From Marivita hallyeonensis (GTDB lineage: Bacteria; Pseudomonadota; Alphaproteobacteria; Rhodobacterales; Rhodobacteraceae), in the NCBI RefSeq assembly GCF_900129875.1, contig NZ_FQXC01000005.1, forward strand, positions 248,001 to 312,000: 64,000 nucleotides of DNA, written 5' to 3'. Positions 9,250 to 17,835 of the stretch are shown piece after piece. Each line of letters begins with the position of its first letter. The stretch's first letter is position 1. The notes beneath the pieces were generated by a model. The model did no database searches. It was not told the DNA's origin and saw only the letters and a list, made by a program, of their open reading frames with translations. The position numbers and the translations under genes are program-made.

Positions 9250-9264
9250 TCAGCCAGCGGATCT

Positions 9265-10422
9265 CTAGCGCAGAATCCGCTCCACTCCAACGAAACGGGC
9301 AAGCCGGGTGAGTTCTGCATCCAGCTTGTCCTGTCGTTTGAACGTCCATCGAACGCCGGGTTCGTGCCAGAGGTTCTTGACCGTCAGGGTGGAGGCTTTC
9401 CGGTCAGCCTTGAGGTCGATGCGCCCGACGAAGCGGTCGCCTTCGAGGATCGGAAACACGTAGTAGCCCCATATGCGCTTCGCCTCCGGCACAAACATTT
9501 CGACCCGGTAATCGAACCCGAACAGCCGCGAGAGGCGATTGCGGTCTCGGATCACTGGATCAAAAGGGTTGAGGATGCGAAGGCGGCTGGTCGCGGGCGT
9601 CAGCCGTGCCAATCGCGCCTCGATATCCGGCACCGCAATGGCGTCAATCCAATCTCCCGAGGATGCTTCGATCTGGACCGGAACAATATCCGTACGTGCA
9701 TCACACCACGTTTGCACTTCGCTCCGCTCCGTCGCGTCCCAAAAGCGCTGCACATCGCCCGGCGCACCGAACGCCATGCGATCGAGGGCAGCATCACACA
9801 ACCAGGTGACCTGATCTTCATCCGCCATATCAACCTCGCGGAGATGGTCTGAAAAGACCCGCTCCGGCAGATTGTAGAATTTCGTGAAGTTTCGGCGGTG
9901 GCACGTCGCAAGGTCGCCAGAGAACCACATGTAGTCCAGCGCTCGCTTGTGGGGCGGGCGCGACCACATCGCCTTCGGCCCCTCGATTTTCGTATCGAAC
10001 GCCTTGGTCGACAACGCGCCTTCCCGCGCGATCCTTTCTTTGATCTTGGCGCGTTCGGACGCGTCCGGCAGGTTTTTCAACCAACCTTGCTTATCAAGCT
10101 TTGCCTGCATCCGCCGGAACTGCCGCCGCCACATCGGCAGGAACTCCATCGGCAGGACAGATGCGTCATGTGTGAAATGCTCAAAGATCGCGCGGTCCTT
10201 GCCCAGCAGCCGATCCAGCATCGGCTCGCGGTAATTTTGATTGCGGCTCCACAGGATGTGGTGATGAGCGCGTGCAACAACTTGAATGGAGTCCAACTGC
10301 ACAAACCCCAGATCATGGATGAGCTTCGGTAAATCCAGAGCGCCGGTGGGCGTGCCCCCAAGCCCCTGCGCATGTAGCCACATCTGCCGGGCCGTCCGAT
10401 TGGGAATGCGAAGGGGCGTCAT
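9265..10422 (-). CDS. YcaQ-like winged-helix DNA glycosylase
   Basis: This 385-residue protein belongs to the YcaQ (AlkX/AlkZ-like, HTH_42) family, which excises damaged bases and helps unhook DNA interstrand crosslinks. Features seen: an N-terminal winged helix (LGFVQLDSIQVVARAHHHILWSR, shown in part by QLDSIQVV), the conserved Gln in that QLDSIQVV segment, and the C-terminal KADRKASTLTV strand block. It is four bases downstream of the preceding minus-strand gene, suggesting cotranscription. Confidence 0.8.
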   Translation of the reverse strand: MTPLRIPNRTARQMWLHAQGLGGTPTGALDLPKLIHDLGFVQLDSIQVVARAHHHILWSRNQNYREPMLDRLLGKDRAIFEHFTHDASVLPMEFLPMWRRQFRRMQAKLDKQGWLKNLPDASERAKIKERIAREGALSTKAFDTKIEGPKAMWSRPPHKRALDYMWFSGDLATCHRRNFTKFYNLPERVFSDHLREVDMADEDQVTWLCDAALDRMAFGAPGDVQRFWDATERSEVQTWCDARTDIVPVQIEASSGDWIDAIAVPDIEARLARLTPATSRLRILNPFDPVIRDRNRLSRLFGFDYRVEMFVPEAKRIWGYYVFPILEGDRFVGRIDLKADRKASTLTVKNLWHEPGVRWTFKRQDKLDAELTRLARFVGVERILR

Positions 10423-10426
10423 ATGG

Positions 10427-11293
10427 TCAGAACCACTGACCGGGTTCCATCAGCCCCAGATCCAGCAACTGGCGCGAATGCCACTCGAACGGCACCGAAT
10501 TGTGCCAGCGGAACGTCTCGATCTCGAACGACGACCCGGGATTGCGCTTCAGCGCTTTTGCCGTACGGAAAGACACGACGGCCGCCGTCAGGTTGTTGTG
10601 CCACGGGCAAGCGTAGGTGTTGTATTCTTCGTCGTTGAAGGTGTGATCTTCGCGAAGCTGCAGGCCCGGTTTCGACTTGAATAGCGCGACGCGGTCGATC
10701 TTGCGCCTTTCGGGGGGCACGTGTTCCTCGTACCGCCAGCGCAGTCCGCCAAAGAAATCCAGCTGCCGTTCCTTCGGGTGGTTGGTTTTCGGATCATTTC
10801 GCCCAAGGGCGTAATATCCCGACCGATCCAGATAGGCCTCTTCGATGCTCACCGCGCTCGGATACGCACCCAGATCGCCCGCGTAGACGTCGATGGCGTA
10901 ACACAACATCGCGTCTCGCCGTTCCTCGGTGTGGAAGGCCAAAAGCTCTCCCACTGTGCGCGTCTCGCAAAACGGGAAGAACAGGTACTCCGCATTGTAG
11001 CAGACATACATCCAAAGCCCGGGTGCCTTCGCAATGATCCGATTGACGATGTTTTCGCGGCTTTCCTTCAAAGCGATATCGGCGTCGATGCGAACGACGA
11101 GTTCCTCGATATCCGGCGCAAGACTGAATTCCGGGCGCATGAACACCAGCACCTTCTTGAACCCAAGTTGAAGATGGTGCCGCAGTGTCGTGTCGACCTC
11201 GACGTCGTCTTCCACGAATATCAGGGCAACTGGCCCTTTAACGAGGGCATCGCCGGGGTCGTTCAAAAATTCGTTTGTGCCTGCATAACGCAT
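10427..11293 (-). CDS. Conserved protein, possibly glycosyltransferase-like
   Basis: The 288-residue product starts MRYAGTNEFLND at 11293 with AGAGG upstream; the frame extends to 11407 but that stretch has no good ribosome site. A Rossmann-like first half holds GPVALIFVEDDVEVD and GFKKVLVFM, reminiscent of GT2-like or GT92-like proteins; no clear DxD with flanking context is visible. The middle is rich in Tyr, Trp and Cys (LWMYVCYNAEYLFFPF), and RWHNSVPFEWHSRQLL is near the end. Function unknown; a glycosyltransferase link is a guess from the fold pattern. Confidence 0.7.
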   Translation of the reverse strand: MRYAGTNEFLNDPGDALVKGPVALIFVEDDVEVDTTLRHHLQLGFKKVLVFMRPEFSLAPDIEELVVRIDADIALKESRENIVNRIIAKAPGLWMYVCYNAEYLFFPFCETRTVGELLAFHTEERRDAMLCYAIDVYAGDLGAYPSAVSIEEAYLDRSGYYALGRNDPKTNHPKERQLDFFGGLRWRYEEHVPPERRKIDRVALFKSKPGLQLREDHTFNDEEYNTYACPWHNNLTAAVVSFRTAKALKRNPGSSFEIETFRWHNSVPFEWHSRQLLDLGLMEPGQWF

Positions 11294-11405
11294 GAGGGAA
11301 CCTCTGCGGGGGTTTTCGCCAGACTCGATGAAAAAACCGTGCATTGCAAGACAGGGGTGAGATGCGGTATCGCCACGCCCTGAACCTGCCCCAAGGAGTG
11401 TCGGC

Positions 11406-12728
11406 ATGTCCGAGGCGAAAAAGCTCTACATCAAGACCTACGGCTGTCAGATGAACGTCTATGACAGCGAACGCATGGCCGAAGCGCTGGGCGGGCAGGG
11501 CTATGTGGAGACGCAATCGCCGGATGATGCGGATATGATCCTGCTGAACACCTGCCACATCCGCGAGAAAGCGGCTGAGAAGGTGTATTCCGAGCTGGGG
11601 CGCTACAAAGGATTGAAGGCCGCAAAGCCCGATCTGAAAATTGGGGTCGCGGGCTGTGTCGCGCAGGCCGAAGGCGAAGAGATCATGCGCCGCCAGCCGA
11701 TGGTCGATCTGGTGGTCGGTCCGCAGAGCTACCACCGCCTGCCCGAACTTGAGGCCAAGGCCCGGTCGGGAGAGAAAGCGCTCGACACCGATTTCCCCGA
11801 GGAGGACAAGTTCGAGGTCCTCAAGAACCGCCCCAAGGCAAAGCGCGGACCGACCGCGTTTCTGACCGTGCAGGAAGGCTGTGACAAGTTCTGCGCCTTC
11901 TGCGTGGTCCCCTACACGCGCGGCGCCGAGGTTAGCCGCCCTGCAGATCGTATCCTGACCGAAGCGCGCGATCTGGTGGAGCGCGGCGTTCGCGAAATCA
12001 CCCTGCTTGGCCAGAACGTGAACGCCTATCACGGTGCAGGAGAAGGTGGCGACTGGTCACTCGCACGCCTGATTTGGGCCCTGAACGACATCGACGGGCT
12101 GGAGCGCATCCGCTTCACCACCAGCCACCCCAACGACATGACCGACGATCTGATCGAGGCGCATGGCACTTGTCCAAAGCTGATGCCGTACCTGCATCTG
12201 CCCGTACAGTCCGGGTCGGATCGCATCCTCAAGCGGATGAACCGGCAGCACACGGCGGACAGCTACCTGAAGATCATCGAAAAACTGCGCGACGCGCGGC
12301 CTGACCTGCTCTTGTCGGGCGATTTCATCGTCGGCTTCCCGGAAGAGACGGAAGAGGATTTCCAGGACACCTTGGACATCATCCGCGCGTCCAACTACGG
12401 CTACGCCTACAGCTTCAAGTACTCGACCCGCCCCGGCACACCAGCGGCCGAGCGGGACCAGCTGCCGGAAGACGTCAAGGACGACCGTCTGCAACGCGTG
12501 CAGGCTCTGATTACCCAGCAGCAGAAAGCCGCCCAGGACGCGATGGTCGGCAAAGAGGTGGGCGTGTTGTTCGAGAAGCCCGGCCGCTTGCCCGGCCAAA
12601 TGGTGGGCAAATCCGACCACCTGCATGCAGTGCATGTGCAGGGCGAGGGGATCCAAACCGGTGACCTCCGTCGGGTCCGCATCGTCGACAGCGGGCGCAA
12701 CTCGTTGGCCGGTGCGTTGGTCGCGTGA
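11406..12728 (+). CDS. miaB: tRNA-2-methylthio-N6-dimethylallyladenosine synthase MiaB
   Basis: The 440-residue radical-SAM methylthiotransferase adds the methylthio group to i6A37 of tRNAs reading UNN codons. The three-Cys N-terminal cluster domain is visible ([25 protein letters not shown]), then the radical-SAM motif [16 protein letters not shown], and a C-terminal TRAM domain (about 375-440). Length is normal. It diverges from the minus-strand gene starting at 11293, with 112 bases between the two starts. Confidence 0.95.
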   Translation: MSEAKKLYIKTYGCQMNVYDSERMAEALGGQGYVETQSPDDADMILLNTCHIREKAAEKVYSELGRYKGLKAAKPDLKIGVAGCVAQAEGEEIMRRQPMVDLVVGPQSYHRLPELEAKARSGEKALDTDFPEEDKFEVLKNRPKAKRGPTAFLTVQEGCDKFCAFCVVPYTRGAEVSRPADRILTEARDLVERGVREITLLGQNVNAYHGAGEGGDWSLARLIWALNDIDGLERIRFTTSHPNDMTDDLIEAHGTCPKLMPYLHLPVQSGSDRILKRMNRQHTADSYLKIIEKLRDARPDLLLSGDFIVGFPEETEEDFQDTLDIIRASNYGYAYSFKYSTRPGTPAAERDQLPEDVKDDRLQRVQALITQQQKAAQDAMVGKEVGVLFEKPGRLPGQMVGKSDHLHAVHVQGEGIQTGDLRRVRIVDSGRNSLAGALVA

Positions 12729-12833
12729 CACACCCCCCAATATCTTGAGGTTCCCTCTTTAATAAACCGCCGCTTTTGGTAGTCTGCCCAAGATACAGCG
12801 CTTAAGCGCGATTCCGAATTGGGGGATGCGGAG

Positions 12834-13376
12834 ATGTTCGGGCGATTGTCCATCTTTCTGATCGGTGCAGCACTGGCGGTTCCTCAGGTCGCGGCCGCGA
12901 ATGAACCCGAACGGTACATCCCGGGCGTCTGGATTGATCCCGACGGCTGTGAACATTGGGTCATGGACGATGGCGTCGAGGGCTTCATGAGCCCGCACCT
13001 GCGCCGCGATGGCACACCGGTCTGCCACAAGGTCAGCAAATGCGCGATTGTTCCGACCGACCAGATGTTCGCTTCTGGAAGCGCCGCGATCTCACAGCAT
13101 GGCGTCAATGGATTGCGCAACTTCTTCGCGTCAAACCCGGCGAACGGCTTTGTCATCGAAGGCCATACCGATAGCCGTGCCTCGGACCGCTACAACCTTG
13201 GTCTCAGCCAACGCCGTGCCCGCGCCGTGGCACGTGTGGCGCAAGAGGCGGGGGCGCAGGTTTATTCGGTGCGCGGCTTCGGCGAACGCCGCCCGCTCGC
13301 CAGCAATGCGACAGCGGAGGGCATGGCCAAGAACCGACGCGTCGAAATCCTGTGCCTTGAGCGGGGGAAGCGGTGA
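12834..13376 (+). CDS. Secreted OmpA-family protein with WIDP-GC module
   Basis: The 180-residue product has a signal peptide (MFGRLSIFLIGAALAVPQVAAA), a 35-residue module GVWIDPDGCEHWVMDDG...TPVC, and a C-terminal OmpA peptidoglycan-binding domain (VIEGHTDSRASDRYNLGLSQ, AKNRRVEI). It is probably periplasmic and bound to peptidoglycan. ATG 12834 is preferred over an upstream TTG because it begins the signal peptide. The stop overlaps the start of the next gene, whose product repeats the same module. Confidence 0.85.
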   Translation: MFGRLSIFLIGAALAVPQVAAANEPERYIPGVWIDPDGCEHWVMDDGVEGFMSPHLRRDGTPVCHKVSKCAIVPTDQMFASGSAAISQHGVNGLRNFFASNPANGFVIEGHTDSRASDRYNLGLSQRRARAVARVAQEAGAQVYSVRGFGERRPLASNATAEGMAKNRRVEILCLERGKR

Positions 13377-13684
13377 TGCGGATGATCAAACCTGTAGTGA
13401 TAGTTGCCGCCCTTGCTGGCTTGGCCGCCTGTGAAAACCCGTCCGAAGACAAAAGCGTTGACCGCGGCTGGGACGACAAACCACTCAGCGAATTGCAGGC
13501 GGGCATCTGGATTGATCCCAACGGGTGCGATCACTGGATCATCGACGATGGTGTCGAAGGCTACCTGTCGCCCCGCCTTGACCCGCGCGGACGACCGGTC
13601 TGTTCGGGAACACCTCAGGACCGCAACACAGCTATTGGCGATTTCAAAGGCGGTTCTACTTCCATTATCGGGGATGCGCTGTGA
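13376..13684 (+). CDS. Small lipoprotein sharing the WIDP-GC module
   Basis: This 102-residue product carries a lipoprotein signal (VVIVAALAGLAAC), so it is anchored by Cys20 or so to a membrane. Its middle, GIWIDPNGCDHWIIDDGVEG, aligns almost residue for residue with the module of the preceding OmpA-like protein, including both Cys residues and the final RPVC. No OmpA domain follows. The TGATG overlap with the upstream gene implies translational coupling. Function unknown; a partial duplication of the neighbour is likely. Confidence 0.8.
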   Translation: MRMIKPVVIVAALAGLAACENPSEDKSVDRGWDDKPLSELQAGIWIDPNGCDHWIIDDGVEGYLSPRLDPRGRPVCSGTPQDRNTAIGDFKGGSTSIIGDAL

Positions 13685-13759
13685 CGGGACGGGTGATCGC
13701 TTGCACAGTGTGACCGAACTTGCCACCCTGCGAATGCGACCCTTGAGCCGGAGACCCGC

Positions 13760-14737
13760 GTGACCACAGACACATTGTCCGAAGCGCTTGTTGAATTTCC
13801 TGATAATCGTTTGCTTATCGACCTTTGCGGTGAATACGACCGAAACCTGACCGAGATCGAAAGCCGTTTGGGCGTCCAGATTCTGCGTCGCGGGAATCAG
13901 TTGGCGATCCACGGCGAGCCCGACGCGCAGGAAGAAGCGCGCGAGGTGCTGATGGCGCTTTACCAAAGGCTCGAACAGGGGCGCAGCGTCAGTCATGGCG
14001 ATATTGACCGCGAATTTCGGATGGCCCTAGACGAGTCCGGCCCGGATGCACAGATCGAGATGTTCGAAGGCGGCCCGGTCGAGATCAAGACCCGCAAGAA
14101 GCTTGTCGAACCGCGCACCGACGCGCAAAAGGCCTATGTCCGCTCCCTGTTCGAGAACGAGTTGGCGTTCGGCATTGGCCCGGCCGGAACCGGCAAGACC
14201 TACCTTGCGGTGGCCGTGGGGGTGAACATGTTCATCACCGGGCAGGTCGATCGCATCATTCTCAGTCGCCCCGCGGTCGAGGCAGGCGAAAAGCTCGGCT
14301 ATCTTCCGGGCGACATGAAGGACAAGGTCGACCCCTACATGCAGCCGCTCTACGACGCGCTGAATGACTTTCTGCCGGGCAAACAACTCGCTCGGATGAT
14401 CGAGGAAAAAACGGTCGAAATCGCACCGCTCGCCTTCATGCGCGGCCGCACGCTCAGCAATGCCTTTGTCGTGCTCGACGAAGCGCAGAACGCCACCTCG
14501 ATGCAGATGAAGATGTTCCTGACCCGACTTGGCGAAGGCTCGCGCATGGTCATTACCGGTGACCGGACCCAGATCGACCTGCCGCGCGGCGTTGCCTCAG
14601 GACTGCGTGATGCGGAGCGTCTGCTGAACAATATTCCGAAGATCAGCTTCAACTATTTCACGGCCAAGGACGTCGTCCGCCACCCGCTGGTTGCGGCGAT
14701 CATCGAAGCCTACGAAAAAGACGCGGAAACGCCCTGA
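13760..14737 (+). CDS. PhoH family ATPase (YbeZ)
   Basis: The 325-residue protein has an N-terminal KH-like region (about 20-75) and a PhoH P-loop domain with Walker A GPAGTGKT at 140-147 and the VVLDEAQNAT Walker B block. YbeZ-type PhoH proteins act with YbeY in RNA and ribosome metabolism, and ybeY follows directly here. The start is GTG at 13760, since no in-frame ATG precedes the conserved N-terminus. Order phoH-ybeY-corC-lnt is the classic ybeZYX-lnt arrangement. Confidence 0.9.
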   Translation: MTTDTLSEALVEFPDNRLLIDLCGEYDRNLTEIESRLGVQILRRGNQLAIHGEPDAQEEAREVLMALYQRLEQGRSVSHGDIDREFRMALDESGPDAQIEMFEGGPVEIKTRKKLVEPRTDAQKAYVRSLFENELAFGIGPAGTGKTYLAVAVGVNMFITGQVDRIILSRPAVEAGEKLGYLPGDMKDKVDPYMQPLYDALNDFLPGKQLARMIEEKTVEIAPLAFMRGRTLSNAFVVLDEAQNATSMQMKMFLTRLGEGSRMVITGDRTQIDLPRGVASGLRDAERLLNNIPKISFNYFTAKDVVRHPLVAAIIEAYEKDAETP

Positions 14738-14790
14738 TCTTCTCTGGTTCCAAAATATCTCGGGGGTATGGGGGCTGGCCCCCATGATGA
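14738..14790 (+). repeat. GC-rich hairpin of the common Rhodobacteraceae intergenic type
   Basis: The phoH-ybeY gap contains CCAAAATATCTCGGGGG followed by the inverted repeat ATGGGGG-CTGG-CCCCCAT (14768-14785). I remember closely similar AAAATA-CTCGGGGG-hairpin sequences between Rhodobacteraceae genes. It overlaps the first possible ybeY start codon, which may affect translation of ybeY. Confidence 0.5.
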
Positions 14791-15307
14791 TACCCAATTG
14801 CCACCGCTCACAGACATCCTGATCGAAGACGACCGTTGGGACGCCATTGACCTGTCTGCGCTTGCTGAACGGGCGGCGGTGCAAACGCTGGAGCATCTTG
14901 GCCACTCAGCGCGTGGGTACGAGATCGCCGTTCTGGGCTGCGACGATGCCCGGATCGCCGATCTCAACGCAGAGTTCCGTGAAAAACCCGGGCCGACCAA
15001 CGTTCTGAGCTGGCCTGCCCGCGATCTGTCCGCCGAGGTAGACGGGGACGATCCGACGCCGCCACCACCTCCTGATCCGCTTATGGGTGAAAGCCTCGGG
15101 GACATCGCCATCGCGTTCGACACTTGCGCGCGCGAAGCCGATGCCGGCGGAAAGTCGCTTGCAGACCATACGGTGCATTTGCTTGTTCACGGAGTGTTAC
15201 ATCTTCTGGGCTACGACCACGTTCGTGACCGTGATGCCACGCTGATGGAAGGGCTGGAGACGGAAATACTTGGCAAAATGGGTCTGGCCGACCCATATAG
15301 GGAATAG
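14768..15307 (+). CDS. ybeY: Endoribonuclease/rRNA maturation factor YbeY
   Basis: The product (179 residues from ATG 14768) is the UPF0054 metallo-endonuclease that matures 16S rRNA ends and takes part in ribosome quality control. The zinc motif HGVLHLLGYDH is intact, as is the family strand NVLSWPA. The start is uncertain: ATG 14768 lies inside a hairpin repeat, and a TTG at 14798, just before PPLTDILIEDD, would give the family's usual N-terminus. A Pro run (PTPPPPPDPL) inserts before GDIAIAFDT. Confidence 0.9.
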   Translation: MGAGPHDDTQLPPLTDILIEDDRWDAIDLSALAERAAVQTLEHLGHSARGYEIAVLGCDDARIADLNAEFREKPGPTNVLSWPARDLSAEVDGDDPTPPPPPDPLMGESLGDIAIAFDTCAREADAGGKSLADHTVHLLVHGVLHLLGYDHVRDRDATLMEGLETEILGKMGLADPYRE

Positions 15308-15341
15308 AACGGGATTTTGGCCTCCACCGGAACAGGAAAAG

Positions 15342-16271
15342 ATGGGCGACAACGACGACTCGTCTAACGCAGCGCAAAGCGCGCGAGAGACGACTGACAG
15401 TAAAACCGCGGGTGGTGTGTTTGCCCGCATGCGCAAATGGCTGGGCGCCGGCCCGGACGAGGTGCAACCTCCCAAACCGTCGCCAGATGTGGCCCGGGCG
15501 ATGGCTCCAATCCATGGCATGATGAACTTGCGCAGGATGCGCATCGAGGACGTGGCCGTGCCGCGTGCCGATATCGTGTCCGTGCCCGACACGATCACAA
15601 AGTCCGATCTGGTGAAGGTGTTCCGTGAAAGCGGTCTCACACGTCTGCCGGTCTACAATGGCACGCTCGACACGCCTGTCGGTATGGCGCACCTGAAAGA
15701 CCTCGCGCTGAAGCACGGCTTCAACGGCAAAGGCAGCAGTTTCGACCTCAAGGCGCTCTTGCGCCCACTCCTTTTCGTGCCACCCTCCATGCCCATTGGA
15801 GTTCTTCTCGCCAAGATGCAGACAGAGCGGCGGCATATGGCGCTGGTGATTGACGAATACGGCGGCGTAGACGGGCTGGTCACGATCGAGGACCTGATCG
15901 AGCAGGTTATCGGTGAGATCGAGGATGAGCACGACCTCGACGAAGGCCGCAACTTCACTCGCGAAAAACCTGGGGTCTACATGGCCTTCGCCCGCACCCC
16001 GCTCGAAGAATTCGAGGCCGAGATCGGGATGGAGCTGACCGACCACGACGATATCGACGGCGAAGAGATCGACACGCTTGGCGGCCTTGTCTTCATGCTG
16101 GCCGGTCACGTCCCCGCGCGCGGTGAAGTTGTCCCGCATCCCGAAGGCCCTGAATTCGAAGTGGTTGATGCCGATCCGCGCCGGATCAAACGCATGCGGG
16201 TCCGCCTCAGCGCGACACCTCCGGCGGAGCGCCCGGCGCAAGCGGCAACCACTGCTGCTCCAACGCCCTAG
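15342..16271 (+). CDS. CorC/TlyC-like CBS-domain protein
   Basis: The 309-residue cytosolic protein has two CBS domains (about 75-130 and 140-195) and a C-terminal CorC_HlyC domain. ALVIDEYGGVDGLVT is the hallmark linking second CBS and C-terminal domain. It lacks a DUF21 membrane domain, so it is CorC (YbeX)-like rather than a membrane-bound CNNM-type transporter. AGGAAAAG precedes ATG 15342; the frame upstream of it is poor. It sits between ybeY and lnt as in many proteobacteria. Confidence 0.9.
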   Translation: MGDNDDSSNAAQSARETTDSKTAGGVFARMRKWLGAGPDEVQPPKPSPDVARAMAPIHGMMNLRRMRIEDVAVPRADIVSVPDTITKSDLVKVFRESGLTRLPVYNGTLDTPVGMAHLKDLALKHGFNGKGSSFDLKALLRPLLFVPPSMPIGVLLAKMQTERRHMALVIDEYGGVDGLVTIEDLIEQVIGEIEDEHDLDEGRNFTREKPGVYMAFARTPLEEFEAEIGMELTDHDDIDGEEIDTLGGLVFMLAGHVPARGEVVPHPEGPEFEVVDADPRRIKRMRVRLSATPPAERPAQAATTAAPTP

Positions 16272-16278
16272 TCTTTCG

Positions 16279-17748
16279 ATGGTCAAGGTCTTGCCCCGTC
16301 TCGCGGCGTTCGGGCTGGGATGCCTCTTTGCGCTTGGCCAACCACCGTTTGACCTCTGGTGGGTTGCGGTTGCGGCATTGGTTGCGGTGTTTTGGCTCGT
16401 CGACCGAGAAGCTATCGCGGCGCGGGCAGGCTGGATCGGATGGTTGTTCGGAACCGGCTATTTCGCGATCTCTCTGCACTGGATCCTTGAGCCGTTTCAG
16501 GTCGACGCTGCGGCAACCGGCTGGATGGCCCCCTTCGCGCTTGCCGGGATCGCCGGTGGCCTGTCGCTCTTCTGGGCGGGCGCCTTCTGGATCGGGCGGC
16601 GCCTGTCGCCGACGCCCTTTGCAATCGCCGTTGTCTGGGCCACGGTCGAGCTTGCACGTGCCTATGTTCTCACTGGTTTTCCCTGGGGATTGCTTGGCTA
16701 TCTCTGGTCGTCAACGCCGGTGGCCCAATGGCACACCGTTCTGGGGCCGCATGGTGTGACGCTGATCACTGTGCTTTTGGCGGCACTGACCATGACGGCT
16801 TTGAAATCCAATTCCCTCGTCAGGGGTCTGGTGACCGTCGCGGGTTTCCTGGCCTTATGGATCGGCGGTGTCCTCTTGACGCCGCATGCTTCAGACGTGG
16901 ACAATCGTCCGGTGGTTCGTCTGATCCAACCGAACGCACCGCAGCACCAGAAATGGGATCCGGCGCATATCCCGACCTTCTTCACCCGTCAGGTCGATTT
17001 CACCGCGCAACTGCCGAGCCCCGATCTGATTGTCTGGCCGGAAACCGCCGTTCCGAATTTGCTCCATAACGCGGGCCCGGCCTTCGAAGTGATCGCCGAT
17101 GCGGCGCAGGGTGTTCCGGTGGTTCTGGGCATCCAGCGCGAGGAAGAAGGGCGGTACTACAACTCGCTCGTGACACTGGATGCAACAGGCGTACCGGATC
17201 AGGTCTACGACAAGCATCACCTGGTCCCCTTCGGCGAATATATGCCCGCCGCGGGGCTCTTCGCCAAGTTCAATATCCTTGGTCTCGCGGCACGGGCCGA
17301 AGCGGGGTACTCGTCCGGGCCCGGCCCGCAGACGCTCGATTTTGGCGCGCTTGGCATCGCTCTGCCGCTCATCTGTTACGAGGCGGTGTTCCCGCAAGAT
17401 GTGAACGGCGCACCCCTTCGCCCGGACTTCCTTTTGCACCTGACCAACGACGCCTGGTTCGGGACGTCGGCCGGCCCGCAGCAACACCTGCAGCAGGCGC
17501 GTCTCAGGGCCATCGAACAGGGTGTGCCGCTGGTCCGCTCCGCCAATACCGGGATTTCGGCGATGATCGATCCGGCAGGCCGCATGCTCGAGGCGATCCC
17601 TCTCGGGCGGGCGGGATTTGTCGACGTGCCCTTGCCCGCGCCGCGTCCGCCCACCATCTACAGTATAACAGGCGATACTCCGGCCATTCTCGCTCTGGTC
17701 GCGGCATTTGCAGCGCTTGTCGCCGTGAAACGCCGACGGCCCCATTGA
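16279..17748 (+). CDS. lnt: Apolipoprotein N-acyltransferase Lnt
   Basis: The 489-residue inner-membrane enzyme adds the third acyl chain to lipoproteins. Six N-terminal hydrophobic segments (about 5-200) are followed by a nitrilase-fold periplasmic domain with the Glu-Lys-Cys triad in VWPETAVPN, YDKHHLVPFGEY and LPLICYEAVFP. A last membrane segment (ILALVAAFAALVAV) ends the protein. ATG 16279 lies seven bases past the corC stop. Length is normal. Confidence 0.93.
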   Translation: MVKVLPRLAAFGLGCLFALGQPPFDLWWVAVAALVAVFWLVDREAIAARAGWIGWLFGTGYFAISLHWILEPFQVDAAATGWMAPFALAGIAGGLSLFWAGAFWIGRRLSPTPFAIAVVWATVELARAYVLTGFPWGLLGYLWSSTPVAQWHTVLGPHGVTLITVLLAALTMTALKSNSLVRGLVTVAGFLALWIGGVLLTPHASDVDNRPVVRLIQPNAPQHQKWDPAHIPTFFTRQVDFTAQLPSPDLIVWPETAVPNLLHNAGPAFEVIADAAQGVPVVLGIQREEEGRYYNSLVTLDATGVPDQVYDKHHLVPFGEYMPAAGLFAKFNILGLAARAEAGYSSGPGPQTLDFGALGIALPLICYEAVFPQDVNGAPLRPDFLLHLTNDAWFGTSAGPQQHLQQARLRAIEQGVPLVRSANTGISAMIDPAGRMLEAIPLGRAGFVDVPLPAPRPPTIYSITGDTPAILALVAAFAALVAVKRRRPH

Positions 17749-17785
17749 CCCGGCGGACGCAGGCGCGTAACGCACGACAATACAT

Positions 17786-17832
17786 CCCGTCACAACGGCT
17801 TCCTGACGTGACGGCAGAACCCTAATGGAGCA
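17786..17832 (+). promoter_or_regulatory. SAM/SAH riboswitch upstream of metK
   Basis: Directly before metK, CCGTCAC (17787-17793) pairs with GTGACGG (17808-17814). The loop carries AACGGCTTCC, and its GCUUCC part can pair with GGAGC at 17827-17831, closing an H-type pseudoknot that buries the metK ribosome site. Sequence, size and position match the SAM/SAH riboswitch described upstream of metK in Rhodobacterales. Ligand binding should hide GGAG and lower S-adenosylmethionine synthetase translation. Confidence 0.92.
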
Positions 17833-17835
17833 CTC

